64,000 nucleotides of DNA, from contig NZ_CP015971.1 of the NCBI RefSeq assembly GCF_001659705.1, positions 1,054,001-1,118,000 on the forward strand. The letters are read 5' to 3'. Shown one piece after another: positions 53,855 to 62,134 of the stretch. The notes beneath the pieces are model-generated. The model saw only the letters and a program-made list of their open reading frames with translations, made no database searches and was not told the origin of the DNA. Both the position numbers and the translations under genes were made by a program. Source of the DNA: Arachidicoccus sp. BS20. Its GTDB lineage: Bacteria > Bacteroidota > Bacteroidia > Chitinophagales > Chitinophagaceae. Position 1 is the first letter of the stretch; every line of letters starts with the position of its first letter.

Positions 53855-54023
53855 ATGAAATGCCCATAAGTATTTTACATACCAAAAGCGATGATTATTT
53901 AGAGGCATTACTCACGGTATTTTTATATTTAAGATGGTGTTCGTGACACGAGAGCTTGCTCGAACTGAGCGAAGCTAATCTTCGATTTCTATGTGACAAT
54001 TAAAAACATCAAAAAATAAACAC
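53855..54023 (+). repeat. Interspersed repeat, copy 1 upstream of VanZ
   Basis: 53855-53909 (ATGAAATGCCCATAAG ... AGGCATT) is a near copy of 54024-54078. The tail at 53990-54025 (ATGTG...AATAAACACAT) corresponds to the ATCTG...CAGAT stem of the next copy, with G and C exchanged on both sides so the pairing is kept. A divergent segment interrupts the copy between 53910 and 53985. Confidence 0.65.
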
Positions 54024-54116
54024 ATGAAATGCCCATAAGCCTTCGTCATACCCAAAGCGATGATTATTTAAAGGCATTCCATCTGGCAATTAAAAAACAA
54101 TAAAAATAAACAGATG
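54024..54116 (+). repeat. Interspersed repeat, copy 2, ending at the VanZ start codon
   Basis: ATGAAATGCCCATAAG, a variable middle, GCGATGATTATTTAAAGGCATT, then CATCTGGCAATTAAAAAACA and TAAACAGATG. AATGCC and GGCATT are inverted ends. CATCTG (54080-54085) and CAGATG (54111-54116) pair over an A-rich spacer, and the start codon ATG at 54114 is part of the stem. The same element on the minus strand precedes the META lipoprotein gene (20690-20797). Confidence 0.7.
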
Positions 54117-54518
54117 AAACCGTCCTTCAATTTTATAAGATTTATTCCTTTCCTGTTTTGGATAATTCTTGTTTATATTTTACTCACTCTGCCGGGCAAA
54201 GATTTTGGAAGTGTAGAGGTAGATATTCCCAACCTTGACAAGCTCGTACACATGGGTTTGTTTGGCGGCGTGGTGTTTTGGTTTGGCTTTGCATGGATAA
54301 ATATTGACCGTACAAAAACACGCCGGGGAACAGTTATTATTACTATTGTCGCCTGCATTTACGGCATCGCAATGGAATATGTGCAGAAGTATTTTACCAC
54401 GCGCGATTTTTCGTACGGCGATATGGTTGCAGATTCATTAGGTGCAATCATTGCCTATTTTGTCATTCGTGCAATCACAAAAAAATACCAATTGCAAAGA
54501 GCCAAAAACAGTTATTAA
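54114..54518 (+). CDS. VanZ family membrane protein
   Basis: 134 residues with four membrane spans (FIPFLFWIILVYILLTL, KLVHMGLFGGVVFWFGFAWI, VIITIVACIYGIAMEYVQKYF, DMVADSLGAIIAYFVIRAI). The VanZ-like motifs are LDKLVHMGLFGG and YGIAMEYVQ...YGDMVADSLGA. VanZ relatives confer low-level teicoplanin resistance in some Firmicutes; in Bacteroidota the role is unknown. It lies 47 bp before lspA and probably shares its promoter region. Confidence 0.87.
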   Translation: MKPSFNFIRFIPFLFWIILVYILLTLPGKDFGSVEVDIPNLDKLVHMGLFGGVVFWFGFAWINIDRTKTRRGTVIITIVACIYGIAMEYVQKYFTTRDFSYGDMVADSLGAIIAYFVIRAITKKYQLQRAKNSY

Positions 54519-54535
54519 TCCAATACATTTTCAAT

Positions 54536-54543
54536 TACCTTTG
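54536..54543 (+). promoter_or_regulatory. Putative -7 element of lspA
   Basis: TACCTTTG, 22 bp before the TTG start codon of lspA. Confidence 0.4.
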
Positions 54544-54565
54544 CGCCGATTAAAAGACAATTCCA

Positions 54566-55192
54566 TTGAAATCTTCAACAAAAAAAATATACGTCGCGGC
54601 ATTTATTGTATTGCTGTTGATATTCGACCAGTCGCTGAAATTTTATATCAAGACACATTATTTTCTCGGCGAAACACACAATGTTTTAGGACATTGGTTT
54701 CAACTGAGTTTTGTGGAAAACGAAGGCATGGCTTGGGGCTGGAAATTCGGCGGCAGTTTCGGAAAAATAATACTGACATTGTTCAGATTGTTTGCCGTGA
54801 TTTGGGGAACATTTTACATTAGTAAATTAATCCGCAAGAAAGCAAGAACAGGTTTCATTATTTGTGTCGCTTTGATATATGCAGGCGCTGCCGGCAACCT
54901 GATTGACAGTCTATTCTACGGGCTAATTTTCAACGCCAGTGATTATGACTTACAGAATGTGGCGCATTTTCTTCCCAAAGGCGGCGGCTATGCATCTTTC
55001 CTGCACGGCAGGGTTGTAGATATGCTGCATTTTAATCTTATCGATACCTTTCTTCCCAACTGGGTTCCTTATTATGGCGGAACAAGGTTTACATTTTTTG
55101 ACCCGGTCTTTAACCTGGCAGACTCTTATATTTCCATCAGCTTTTTCATCTTGATTATTTTCCAAAAGAGCTTGTTTGGAGAGAAGAAATAA
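54566..55192 (+). CDS. lspA: Lipoprotein signal peptidase (signal peptidase II)
   Basis: 208 residues from a TTG start (MKSSTKKIYVAAFIVLLLIFDQSLKFYIK), four membrane spans, and the catalytic Asp pair in AGAAGNLIDSLFYG and FDPVFNLADSYI. FVENEGMAWGW is the conserved second-span loop. It removes the signal peptide of lipoproteins such as the SusD and META proteins in this window. It is longer than the E. coli enzyme (164 residues), as usual in the phylum, because of a loop of about 40 residues. A terminator follows. Confidence 0.95.
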   Translation: MKSSTKKIYVAAFIVLLLIFDQSLKFYIKTHYFLGETHNVLGHWFQLSFVENEGMAWGWKFGGSFGKIILTLFRLFAVIWGTFYISKLIRKKARTGFIICVALIYAGAAGNLIDSLFYGLIFNASDYDLQNVAHFLPKGGGYASFLHGRVVDMLHFNLIDTFLPNWVPYYGGTRFTFFDPVFNLADSYISISFFILIIFQKSLFGEKK

Positions 55193-55216
55193 TTCTCCAT
55201 CTGAAACATTATAACA

Positions 55217-55254
55217 AAAGAGGTTGTCTTCTAAAAAGTCAAGACAGCCTCTTT
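55217..55254 (+). terminator. Terminator after lspA
   Basis: AAAGAGGTTGTCTT pairs with AAGACAGCCTCTTT (one wobble) around CTAAAAAGTC. CTTATT follows. Confidence 0.75.
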
Positions 55255-55506
55255 CTTATTCGGGCACATGACGGAATCATAGTGTCGCTTATACAATTCT
55301 CTTGTAGAGTTCATCAACCTTTTTACACACCCTCTTTAACGTTTTATATGTCATATCATGATATTTTGAACAACAACCTCTATCAAATTTCATAGCGGAA
55401 ATAACAAATAAACAGACTGCTTAAGCTGTGAGTACAGGCATTTTTTGCCGTTTTACCATGAGTTTGCAAATCATAGTTGTGTAACCCTTATTAAAAGCGC
55501 GACAGG

Positions 55507-55782
55507 TTATTTAGCTGAAACTTTTTCTTTCACATAGTTTCTGAAATCTTCTTGCGTAGCAAAGCCTTTGTCCAAATCATCGTCCATTTCATTAAGTGCT
55601 GCTTGCAATTCGTCAGAAAGTTGAATACCTTCTTCCTCATCAATTTCTACTTTTAGAAATTCATAAAGGCTGATTGCACGCATATCTTCAATGTCATCTA
55701 TAATGTAATGAAGTCTTTCCCGTGCCGTAGCTGCATCTGTTGTTGCTATTGCTGTTATAACAAAAAATTTCCTTCGGTTTTC
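55507..55782 (-). pseudogene. 5'-truncated small protein, antitoxin-like
   Basis: The minus-strand frame is open over 92 codons with no proper start. Its first ATG (55683) would give 58 residues, yet the upstream part (VITAIATTDAATARERLHYIIDDIED) is also protein-like. The C-terminal part (LSDELQAALNEMDDDLDKGFAT, EDFRNYVKEK) has the look of addiction-module antitoxins of Bacteroidota. I could not align it. The simplest reading is a gene that has lost its 5' end. There is no toxin gene beside it. Confidence 0.45.
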
Positions 55783-56094
55783 TTATCCGTAATGAACCAT
55801 TTTGCTCAACACCGCCGTTAAATAAAAAACAATCCTTTCAGTTGACTGTAACGTTTAAAGTAGTCCATATATTAAGAGTCAAGTGCGTATTAAGTCCGTA
55901 TCAGGTGCGTATTATTTCCGTAGATAATTAACAGTTACCTGCAACATACAAGCGATATAAGGAAAGGATACTTTAAAGATTTCTGCATATAGCAGTAAAG
56001 CGCATCTGTACAAATATTTTCTAAAACAAAAAAGAGGATTAATGAGTATAATCTAAAATACCATAATGCGACTTTTTCCATCATATTGATTAAG

Positions 56095-56237
56095 CTACTC
56101 CCCGTCAGAAATTATTATATCCTTCCCATGAAACAGCTTCTGAACTCGGCTAAGAAAAGCATCCCTATAGCTTCTGCTAAGAGGAATAGGTTCGTTTACA
56201 TTTTTCAGTATTAAAACATTGCCTGGAAACAGAATTC
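56095..56237 (-). pseudogene. Possible LytTR-domain C-terminal remnant
   Basis: About 46 residues (RILFPGNVLILKN, VNEPIPLSRSYRDAFLSRVQ) resemble the end of a LytTR DNA-binding domain, where IPLSRSY is a conserved turn. The frame stops on both sides and has no start. It lies directly beside the headless barrel gene on the opposite strand, and the two frames overlap slightly. Confidence 0.35.
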
Positions 56238-57737
56238 TCTGTTATGTATAACAAAAAACTGGAAGCCGGTCTAAATATCAATATCAATAATAAAAATTAT
56301 TACTTGAATAATCAGTTTAATGCTCAGGCATTGTTTCAAAATGTGAATCTTCAAACAACAGGAACACTACCAAATGTACAGAGAGGAAAAATGCCCATTC
56401 ATTTTTTAGAGAATGATTTCAGCTTAGTTAAAACAGTACACAATCATATTCTCAAAATAGGAACATTTATACACTATGCTGTGCTACCTCAAAATTTGGT
56501 AATTGATATTCCAGACAGTAATTTACAAAAACAGCAGACAACGCAAAAGCAAATGTTTGTACATCCTAATGTTTCTTATAGCTTTCCTGTTTGGCGTATG
56601 TCTTTTTCCGTTCAGGCTGGCATTCAATACACAAAAGGAAATTATGTTACCAATTTATCAGGCATTAATACATATATTATTCCTCCGGACTCTTTATTCA
56701 ACAAATATAATTACTCGTTATTTCAATATTATGTTCTTCCTAAATTATATTATGACAGAGAATTGTTTCACGCATCGCTTCGGTTCCCTGTTCGTACATT
56801 TTTATTTAATGAAAACGATAATTTAAACAATTCTAAAACTACATCGGTATATCCTTGTCCGCAATTGAATATGTCGTATCAGTTAAATGCTTATTGGAAG
56901 TTGAATGCTTTAGCCGGTTATGACGTACACACCTCTTTGGACAATTTGCCAGCAGCATATATACTGGAAAATTACAGGGAATTCAATGTTGGGATTAACC
57001 GACCTTCCGTAGAAAAAAGCAATATTTACTCATTTGGAGCAACTTATGAAAATGCTGTCCATGAATTATTTTTCTACATGAATGCGAGCTACGCACCGTC
57101 CAATAATAATTTACTTGCCCATAATTATTTCTCTGGCTACATGAACATAATAGGTTATATGCTGCAAAACAATACGAAGAATACAGTCAGATTATCTGCA
57201 AGAATAAGCAAAACAATAGATTCATGGAAAAGTACATTTTCTATTGCCACAAGTTATAGCAGCTACAGCAATTATCTTGTACAACAAAATATTTTTATAT
57301 CGAATAAAAACACAACGTTTTCGCTTTCTCCCAAAATAGATGCGCGTCTAACAAAATGGCTGATATTAGGCTATGAAAGCTCATTCATAAGAAATAAACT
57401 CTCTGTTTCAAACAGCAATACAACATCGCCGTTAAATCAATTCACGGAAAATATTAATATCGGCGGCATTGTTTCAAAATCATGGAATTTTAAATTTATT
57501 ATAGAGCATTACAATAACCAATTGACAAACTCTCAATCAAACAGTACATTGTTTTCGGATTTTCAAATAAGATATATACCTAAGAAATCCAAAAATTGGC
57601 AGTACTCAATAACCGCATATAATTTATTTAATCAAAAAGATTTTCGATATACTGTCTTCAATAACGCAAGTTATATGACACAAGATTATAAAATTCGTCC
57701 ATTCAATATTTTGGCGGGTGTGTACTTTAGTTGGTAA
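56190..57737 (+). pseudogene. Outer-membrane beta-barrel protein, N-terminally truncated
   Basis: About 515 residues are open from 56190; the first ATG is at 56244 (497 residues). No signal peptide, regulatory domain or plug is present. The sequence is rich in alternating strands and ends in FNILAGVYFSW, a typical aromatic terminal beta-strand. The C-terminal motif WQYSITAYNLFNQKDFRYTVFNN matches CarboxypepD_reg/TonB-receptor-like barrels of Bacteroidota. Without the N-terminal half it could not be exported or gated, so I call it a remnant. The overlap with the LytTR-like tail suggests a deletion joined the two. Confidence 0.7.
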
Positions 57738-57897
57738 AATAAAAACTTCCACTCTAATACGCCGTGGCGTGTGAACACGCGCCATACACATTTTCTCAGT
57801 CTTGATACATATCTCGTGTGTTCAAATAACATAAAAAGTTCGCAAAGACATCTACATCAGTAAAAAATATCACCCCAAAACAAGCATCCTCATTTCC

Positions 57898-57939
57898 TTT
57901 CACATACAGAATCCTGCATTTCACATATAGAATCGTGCA
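57898..57939. repeat. Two 21-bp tandem units
   Basis: 57898-57918 and 57919-57939 both begin TTTCACATA and end TGCA, differing at 2 of 21 bases (TTTCG starts a third). On the minus strand one frame reads EMHDSIC-EMQDSVC, a heptad pattern. Confidence 0.7.
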
Positions 57940-58127
57940 TTTCGTGTAATAGTATTTTTTGGCATAAAATAATTGAGTACACTTGCAATGCGCGTATGTT
58001 GCTAACCCCAAAAAAGATTGTATGAATATTGAAAAACGCACCGGCACAAAATGCCCAACTGTACAAAAAGCAAAAAACAGGAAACACAAAACAACTCAAA
58101 ATGGTACAAAAACATGAAACGGGTACA

Positions 58128-58379
58128 AATATAGCCTGCAACAGGGCTTTGTACATGAACAAGAAAGCATTGCTGACCAACAATGAAACAAATGCAACCT
58201 GCAACAAATCGTTGTACATATACAATGGCTGAATGTTCATCTGCACAAATCTTTTGCAGACCTGCAATAAAGTATTGTTAACCTACATCGAAGCTTTGCA
58301 GACCAACAATAGAATAAATTCAACGTACAACAAAACATTGCAGATAAACAATAAAACAGATTAAAGCTGCAATGGAACA
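58128..58379. repeat. Array of 12 degenerate 21-bp tandem units
   Basis: Units start at 58128, 58149, 58170, 58191, 58212, 58233, 58254, 58275, 58296, 58317, 58338 and 58359. Most begin TTG and keep TGCA..ACC.GCAA in register. On the plus strand one frame gives heptads like LQTCNKV, LQTNNRI, LQINNKT and NATCNKS, with stop codons in units 4 and 11. So it could be an old coding repeat or a non-coding one. The exact 21-base spacing over 250 bp is unlikely to be chance. Confidence 0.75.
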
Positions 58380-58472
58380 GACACAACCGGCATACTACAT
58401 CTTATTTTGATTGCCTTATCGCCGTCAAAGATTAGCTTGTTTTTATTTTTTAACCTTCAAAACTCTAAAGTC

Positions 58473-59075
58473 ATGATTAAAGTGATCATTAGCTTCAGCC
58501 GTGTAACGGACAGCGACCTCGCCGTTCAGGCGCAACACATCGTAGACAGCCTTACAGACAATGCCGCTTTTCCTACCCCCGCTCCCGCACTTGCAGATGT
58601 GCAATCGGCATTAACCGACTATGAAACAGCGCTTGCGCAGGCAGCCACAGGCGGCAAACAACTGACCGCCGTTAAAAACCAGAAACGCGAAACATTGGAA
58701 ACCCTGCTGTCGCAATTGGGCTTATACGTGCAGCTGCACAGCAACAATGATGCGGCTGTTGCACTCAGCTCCGGATTTACGCTGGCAAAAACGCCTGCAC
58801 CTGTGGGTATGCTTTCCAAGTCAGAAAACCTGAAAGCCGTACCGGGCATTACCGGAGAAATATTACTGTCGGTGTATGCCGTGCCTCATGCCGCAGGGTA
58901 TATATGGCAGTACAAGTTAGCAGGTGCAGATGCGTGGATGGAAATCCATACCACTAAGGCTAAAACAGCAGTCGAAGGTTTAACCAGCGGACAGCAGTAC
59001 AGCTTTCGTGTAACAGCATTGGGTACAAATCCTGCACAAAACTGGAGCGACGAGGTAAAAAGCTTTGTACTGTAA
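58473..59075 (+). CDS. Fibronectin type III domain-containing protein
   Basis: 200 residues from the ATG at 58473 (MIKVIISFSRVTDSDLAVQ); the longer frame begins in the repeat region. The N-terminal 110 residues are helical, with DYETALAQAATGGKQLTAVKNQKRETLETLLSQL (in parts). The C-terminal 85 residues form a fibronectin-III fold (SVYAVPHAAGYIWQYKLAGADAWMEIHTTKAKTAVEGLTSGQQYSFRVTALGTN in parts). There is no signal peptide, so it is probably cytoplasmic. Composition is rich in Ala. Such proteins are common in Bacteroidota and of unknown function. Confidence 0.8.
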   Translation: MIKVIISFSRVTDSDLAVQAQHIVDSLTDNAAFPTPAPALADVQSALTDYETALAQAATGGKQLTAVKNQKRETLETLLSQLGLYVQLHSNNDAAVALSSGFTLAKTPAPVGMLSKSENLKAVPGITGEILLSVYAVPHAAGYIWQYKLAGADAWMEIHTTKAKTAVEGLTSGQQYSFRVTALGTNPAQNWSDEVKSFVL

Positions 59076-59135
59076 CCATCGCTACAGATGCACGGATATT
59101 AGTCCATACGTGTGTGCAGCAAAGTAATCTTCAAA

Positions 59136-59169
59136 CAAAGGAGCGGCTCCAAAATGAAGCCGCTCTTTG
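59136..59169. terminator. Terminator between the FN3 and M16 genes
   Basis: CAAAGGAGCGGCT pairs with AGCCGCTCTTTG with one bulged base, between convergent genes. Confidence 0.65.
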
Positions 59170-59194
59170 TTTTCACTAAAGAAACTTAAAAATA

Positions 59195-62029
59195 CTATTT
59201 CCCGCTTGCCTGTTCGGGATAAGAAATGGCTTTATAATTATTATTGTTATTCAATACTTCATCTGCAAATTTTTTCAAATCTTCGCTTGTAACGGCATTT
59301 ATTTTCTTGTCGAAATTAAGCAGGTAATCTTTGCTGTGTCCAAACATATAAATGTCTTGCAGCTCTCCGGCCCAATAGCCGTTTTGCTTCATGCTCTCTT
59401 TGTATTTTTCAAGCATTGCTTTTTTTACTTTTTCCAAATCGGTAGCTGATACGCCGTTTTTCTTATAACCGGCAACTTCTTTTGCATATTCTGCCAGTAT
59501 TTTATCTACATTCTCAGGACCGCAAGGCAGTTGCGCAATAATGGAATAATGACCATACGGCAGCTCTGCGACAGAAGCATACACACCGCCGCTGTATATT
59601 GCCTGCATCTTTTCCCGGATGGTGTCCAATACTTTGATAGTCATCGCTTGCGTAAGCATATCCAGCTTCAAATCGGCATCTTCGGAATATTTAATATCGC
59701 CGTGATAATAATCGAGAATCAGACTTTTTTGGTCAGTGCCTTTATAGAACTTAAATGTTTTGTCTCCCGGCACCATGCGAAGCCCGTTGTCTTTATACGC
59801 AGGTTTCACGCCTTTTACCGGCAGGCTTGCCACATATTTTTCCAGCAACGGTTTCAACGAGTCTGCATTAACGTTACCAACAAAGAATAAATGCAATCCA
59901 TCAGCATAGCCAAACTGGTCTTTGTAAATATCCAATATTCTGTCGGGATTGATACTGTTTAAATCATTTTCCGTAGGAACGCTGATGGGCGTTAAAGGAT
60001 TATTGCCATACATTACTTTATTGGATGAATCAATAAAAGCATATTGCGGATTGGCTTTCAGAAACTGCAACTGTGATTTCAGCTTGGTCATATAACCTTT
60101 GTACAGGCTTGTATCTTTTCTTGGAGAAGTGAGCTTGAGATACATCAGCTCAAGCAATGTAGGTAAATCTTTTACAGATGAAGAACCGCTAATCCCATTT
60201 GTTGCGGCACCGAAACCGACGCCTACCTTCGCATTTTTTCCCGAAAGAAAATCATTCAGTTCAGACGGCGTAAACTGCCCGTAACCCATTGCTCCGATAA
60301 CACTTCCAAGAAAAGTAACATTGGCTTTATCGGCAACACTAAACTGTCCTGTACCGCCCAGTCTTCCGCCGGTTAATACAATCTCGTCGTTTTTAAAATC
60401 GGTAGGCTTAATGGTAACTTTTACGCCGTTGCTCAATGTATAAGTAGTTGTTCCCAAATCGGCATCTTTTGTTTCGGAAACAATTTTCCCGGCAACGGGT
60501 TGCATTTGTAATAATGATGTCGCTGTTCCCGTTGTTTCGGCTGGTTTTACATCTTGTTTAAAAGCCGCATCTACCATAGACAATAAACCGCTTTCATCAG
60601 GCAACTGAATTTTACCTGTTGACGGCGCAGAAATTAATGCAAAATAATTTTGATTTTCCAAAAGCCATTTTTGTGCAGCTGCATTTACATCTTTTGCAGT
60701 AATGGTCGGCAACAATTCCTTTACATAATTATATTCATTCACAATCCCGGGAATGGGTTCATTGGTCATAAAATTATCTGCCAGTTCATCGGTGTAAGCG
60801 GCAGATTCCGTCGTGTTGCGCTCGTTAAACGCTTTTTCGTACCCTGCAAGATAGCTTCTTTTGGATGTTTCAATGTCAGCATCGGTCAATCCGTATTTTT
60901 CCACTTGCAGCAGTACGCCCACAGCAGCATTAATGGCTTTTTTATAATCATCAACGGGCACAATGTCTAAAGCAAATTGTTCGTCATGCAAAGAAAAGCC
61001 CTCTGTAAAATACCCTGAAGCACTTGCATACGGCGGGTTTGCCGATTGTGCAAGGTCTCTCAGTTTTCTGTTTAGCCCTTGAATCATGATGTTTTTTATC
61101 AAATCTTCACGGTAATCGCCGAGTGTTTTTTCCACTTTGGCTTTATGTGTGGGATAATATAAAGAGAAGCTATAATTAGTTTCTTCCGAATCGGTAACAA
61201 TCAGCGCTTTCTTTTGTGTGTAAGGCGCTACTTCGTAAACAGTTCTCGTGCGTTCATGGGCAGGATTTTTTAATGCGCCGAAATATTTTTCTATTAATGA
61301 TTTTGCTTTATCTACCGTGATGTCGCCAACGACAATTACGGCTTGTAAATCGGGACGATACCAATCGTGATAAAACTCCCTTATTCTGTCCGGGCTCGCA
61401 TGTAAAACAATACTGTCCAAACCGCTCGGAAACCTGCTGGCATAGCGCGAATGGTTTGTCAATTCCGGTAAAATTTTGTACAGCATACGCATATTAGCGT
61501 TCTTATTTCTCATTCTCAGCTCTTCCAAAATCACGTGCCGTTCATCATTCACTTCATCTGTTGTGATTAGTGCCCCGCCTGCCCAGTCGGCAACAATCTG
61601 AAAACCATTTTCCAGATTTCCGGGTTTATCGGTAGGAATCGGCAGCATAAAATAGGTTCTGTCGAAACCGGTGTTGGCATTCAAATCTGCACCGAACTGC
61701 ACACCTATTTTTTGCAGATAATCTACTAATTGATTTTTAGGATAATGCTTCAGACCATTGAAGTTCATGTGCTCCATAAAATGCGCCAAACCTTGTTGGT
61801 TATCATTTTCAAGAAGAGAGCCTGCATTTTCCACTAAACGCAATTCTACTTTTTGCGCAGGCTTCGCATTGGGCTTAATGTAATAAGTTAATCCGTTGGG
61901 GAGCTTTCCTTTGGTTACGGTTGAATCAATCGGTAATGGTTGAGATAAATCCAAATTTTGGGCATGTGCAACAGAAAATTGCAATGCTGCCACAAAACAC
62001 AACAATTTGGGTAAAGAATGTTTGAGCAT
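59195..62029 (-). CDS. M16 family zinc metallopeptidase (PqqL-like)
   Basis: 944 residues with signal peptide (CFVAALQFSVAHAQ) and two M16 halves. The first has the inverted zinc motif HFMEH (His83, Glu86, His87) and the distal ligand Glu163 in NDERHVILEE. The second half (about 500-944) keeps the fold but lacks HxxEH, as in PqqL and pitrilysins. Periplasmic M16 proteases of this type digest peptides. It is separate from the ClC gene upstream (105 bp) and convergent with the FN3 gene. Confidence 0.93.
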   Translation of the reverse strand: MLKHSLPKLLCFVAALQFSVAHAQNLDLSQPLPIDSTVTKGKLPNGLTYYIKPNAKPAQKVELRLVENAGSLLENDNQQGLAHFMEHMNFNGLKHYPKNQLVDYLQKIGVQFGADLNANTGFDRTYFMLPIPTDKPGNLENGFQIVADWAGGALITTDEVNDERHVILEELRMRNKNANMRMLYKILPELTNHSRYASRFPSGLDSIVLHASPDRIREFYHDWYRPDLQAVIVVGDITVDKAKSLIEKYFGALKNPAHERTRTVYEVAPYTQKKALIVTDSEETNYSFSLYYPTHKAKVEKTLGDYREDLIKNIMIQGLNRKLRDLAQSANPPYASASGYFTEGFSLHDEQFALDIVPVDDYKKAINAAVGVLLQVEKYGLTDADIETSKRSYLAGYEKAFNERNTTESAAYTDELADNFMTNEPIPGIVNEYNYVKELLPTITAKDVNAAAQKWLLENQNYFALISAPSTGKIQLPDESGLLSMVDAAFKQDVKPAETTGTATSLLQMQPVAGKIVSETKDADLGTTTYTLSNGVKVTIKPTDFKNDEIVLTGGRLGGTGQFSVADKANVTFLGSVIGAMGYGQFTPSELNDFLSGKNAKVGVGFGAATNGISGSSSVKDLPTLLELMYLKLTSPRKDTSLYKGYMTKLKSQLQFLKANPQYAFIDSSNKVMYGNNPLTPISVPTENDLNSINPDRILDIYKDQFGYADGLHLFFVGNVNADSLKPLLEKYVASLPVKGVKPAYKDNGLRMVPGDKTFKFYKGTDQKSLILDYYHGDIKYSEDADLKLDMLTQAMTIKVLDTIREKMQAIYSGGVYASVAELPYGHYSIIAQLPCGPENVDKILAEYAKEVAGYKKNGVSATDLEKVKKAMLEKYKESMKQNGYWAGELQDIYMFGHSKDYLLNFDKKINAVTSEDLKKFADEVLNNNNNYKAISYPEQASGK

Positions 62030-62134
62030 AATGTTGTTGTTTAATTAAAAAATATTTCAACAAAAATAGCTCTTCTTAAACTAATGAAATAGTTTATTAA
62101 TGATTTACGGTTATTACCAGTGATTGGTGGCATA

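Larger units (their letters stand above)
57738..58472. other. Gene-poor stretch with periodic 21-bp repeats
   Basis: No gene with a credible start was found between the barrel remnant and the fibronectin-III gene. Candidate frames on both strands (for example 58029-58232 plus, 57890-58267 minus) are low-complexity products of the repeats at 57898-57939 and 58128-58379. Confidence 0.5.

Noticed and set aside
55289-55393. 34-codon minus-strand frame (MKFDRGCCSKYHDM...)
   Set aside because: Too short, no promoter or ribosome-binding site, no conserved look; it lies in a decayed region.
58029-58232. 67-residue plus-strand protein
   Set aside because: It is built from the 21-bp repeats and ends at a stop inside them. 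Kept only as evidence for a former heptad frame.
57890-58267. 125-residue minus-strand protein
   Set aside because: It begins with TTG inside the 21-bp repeats, is low-complexity and hydrophobic, and overlaps frames on the other strand.
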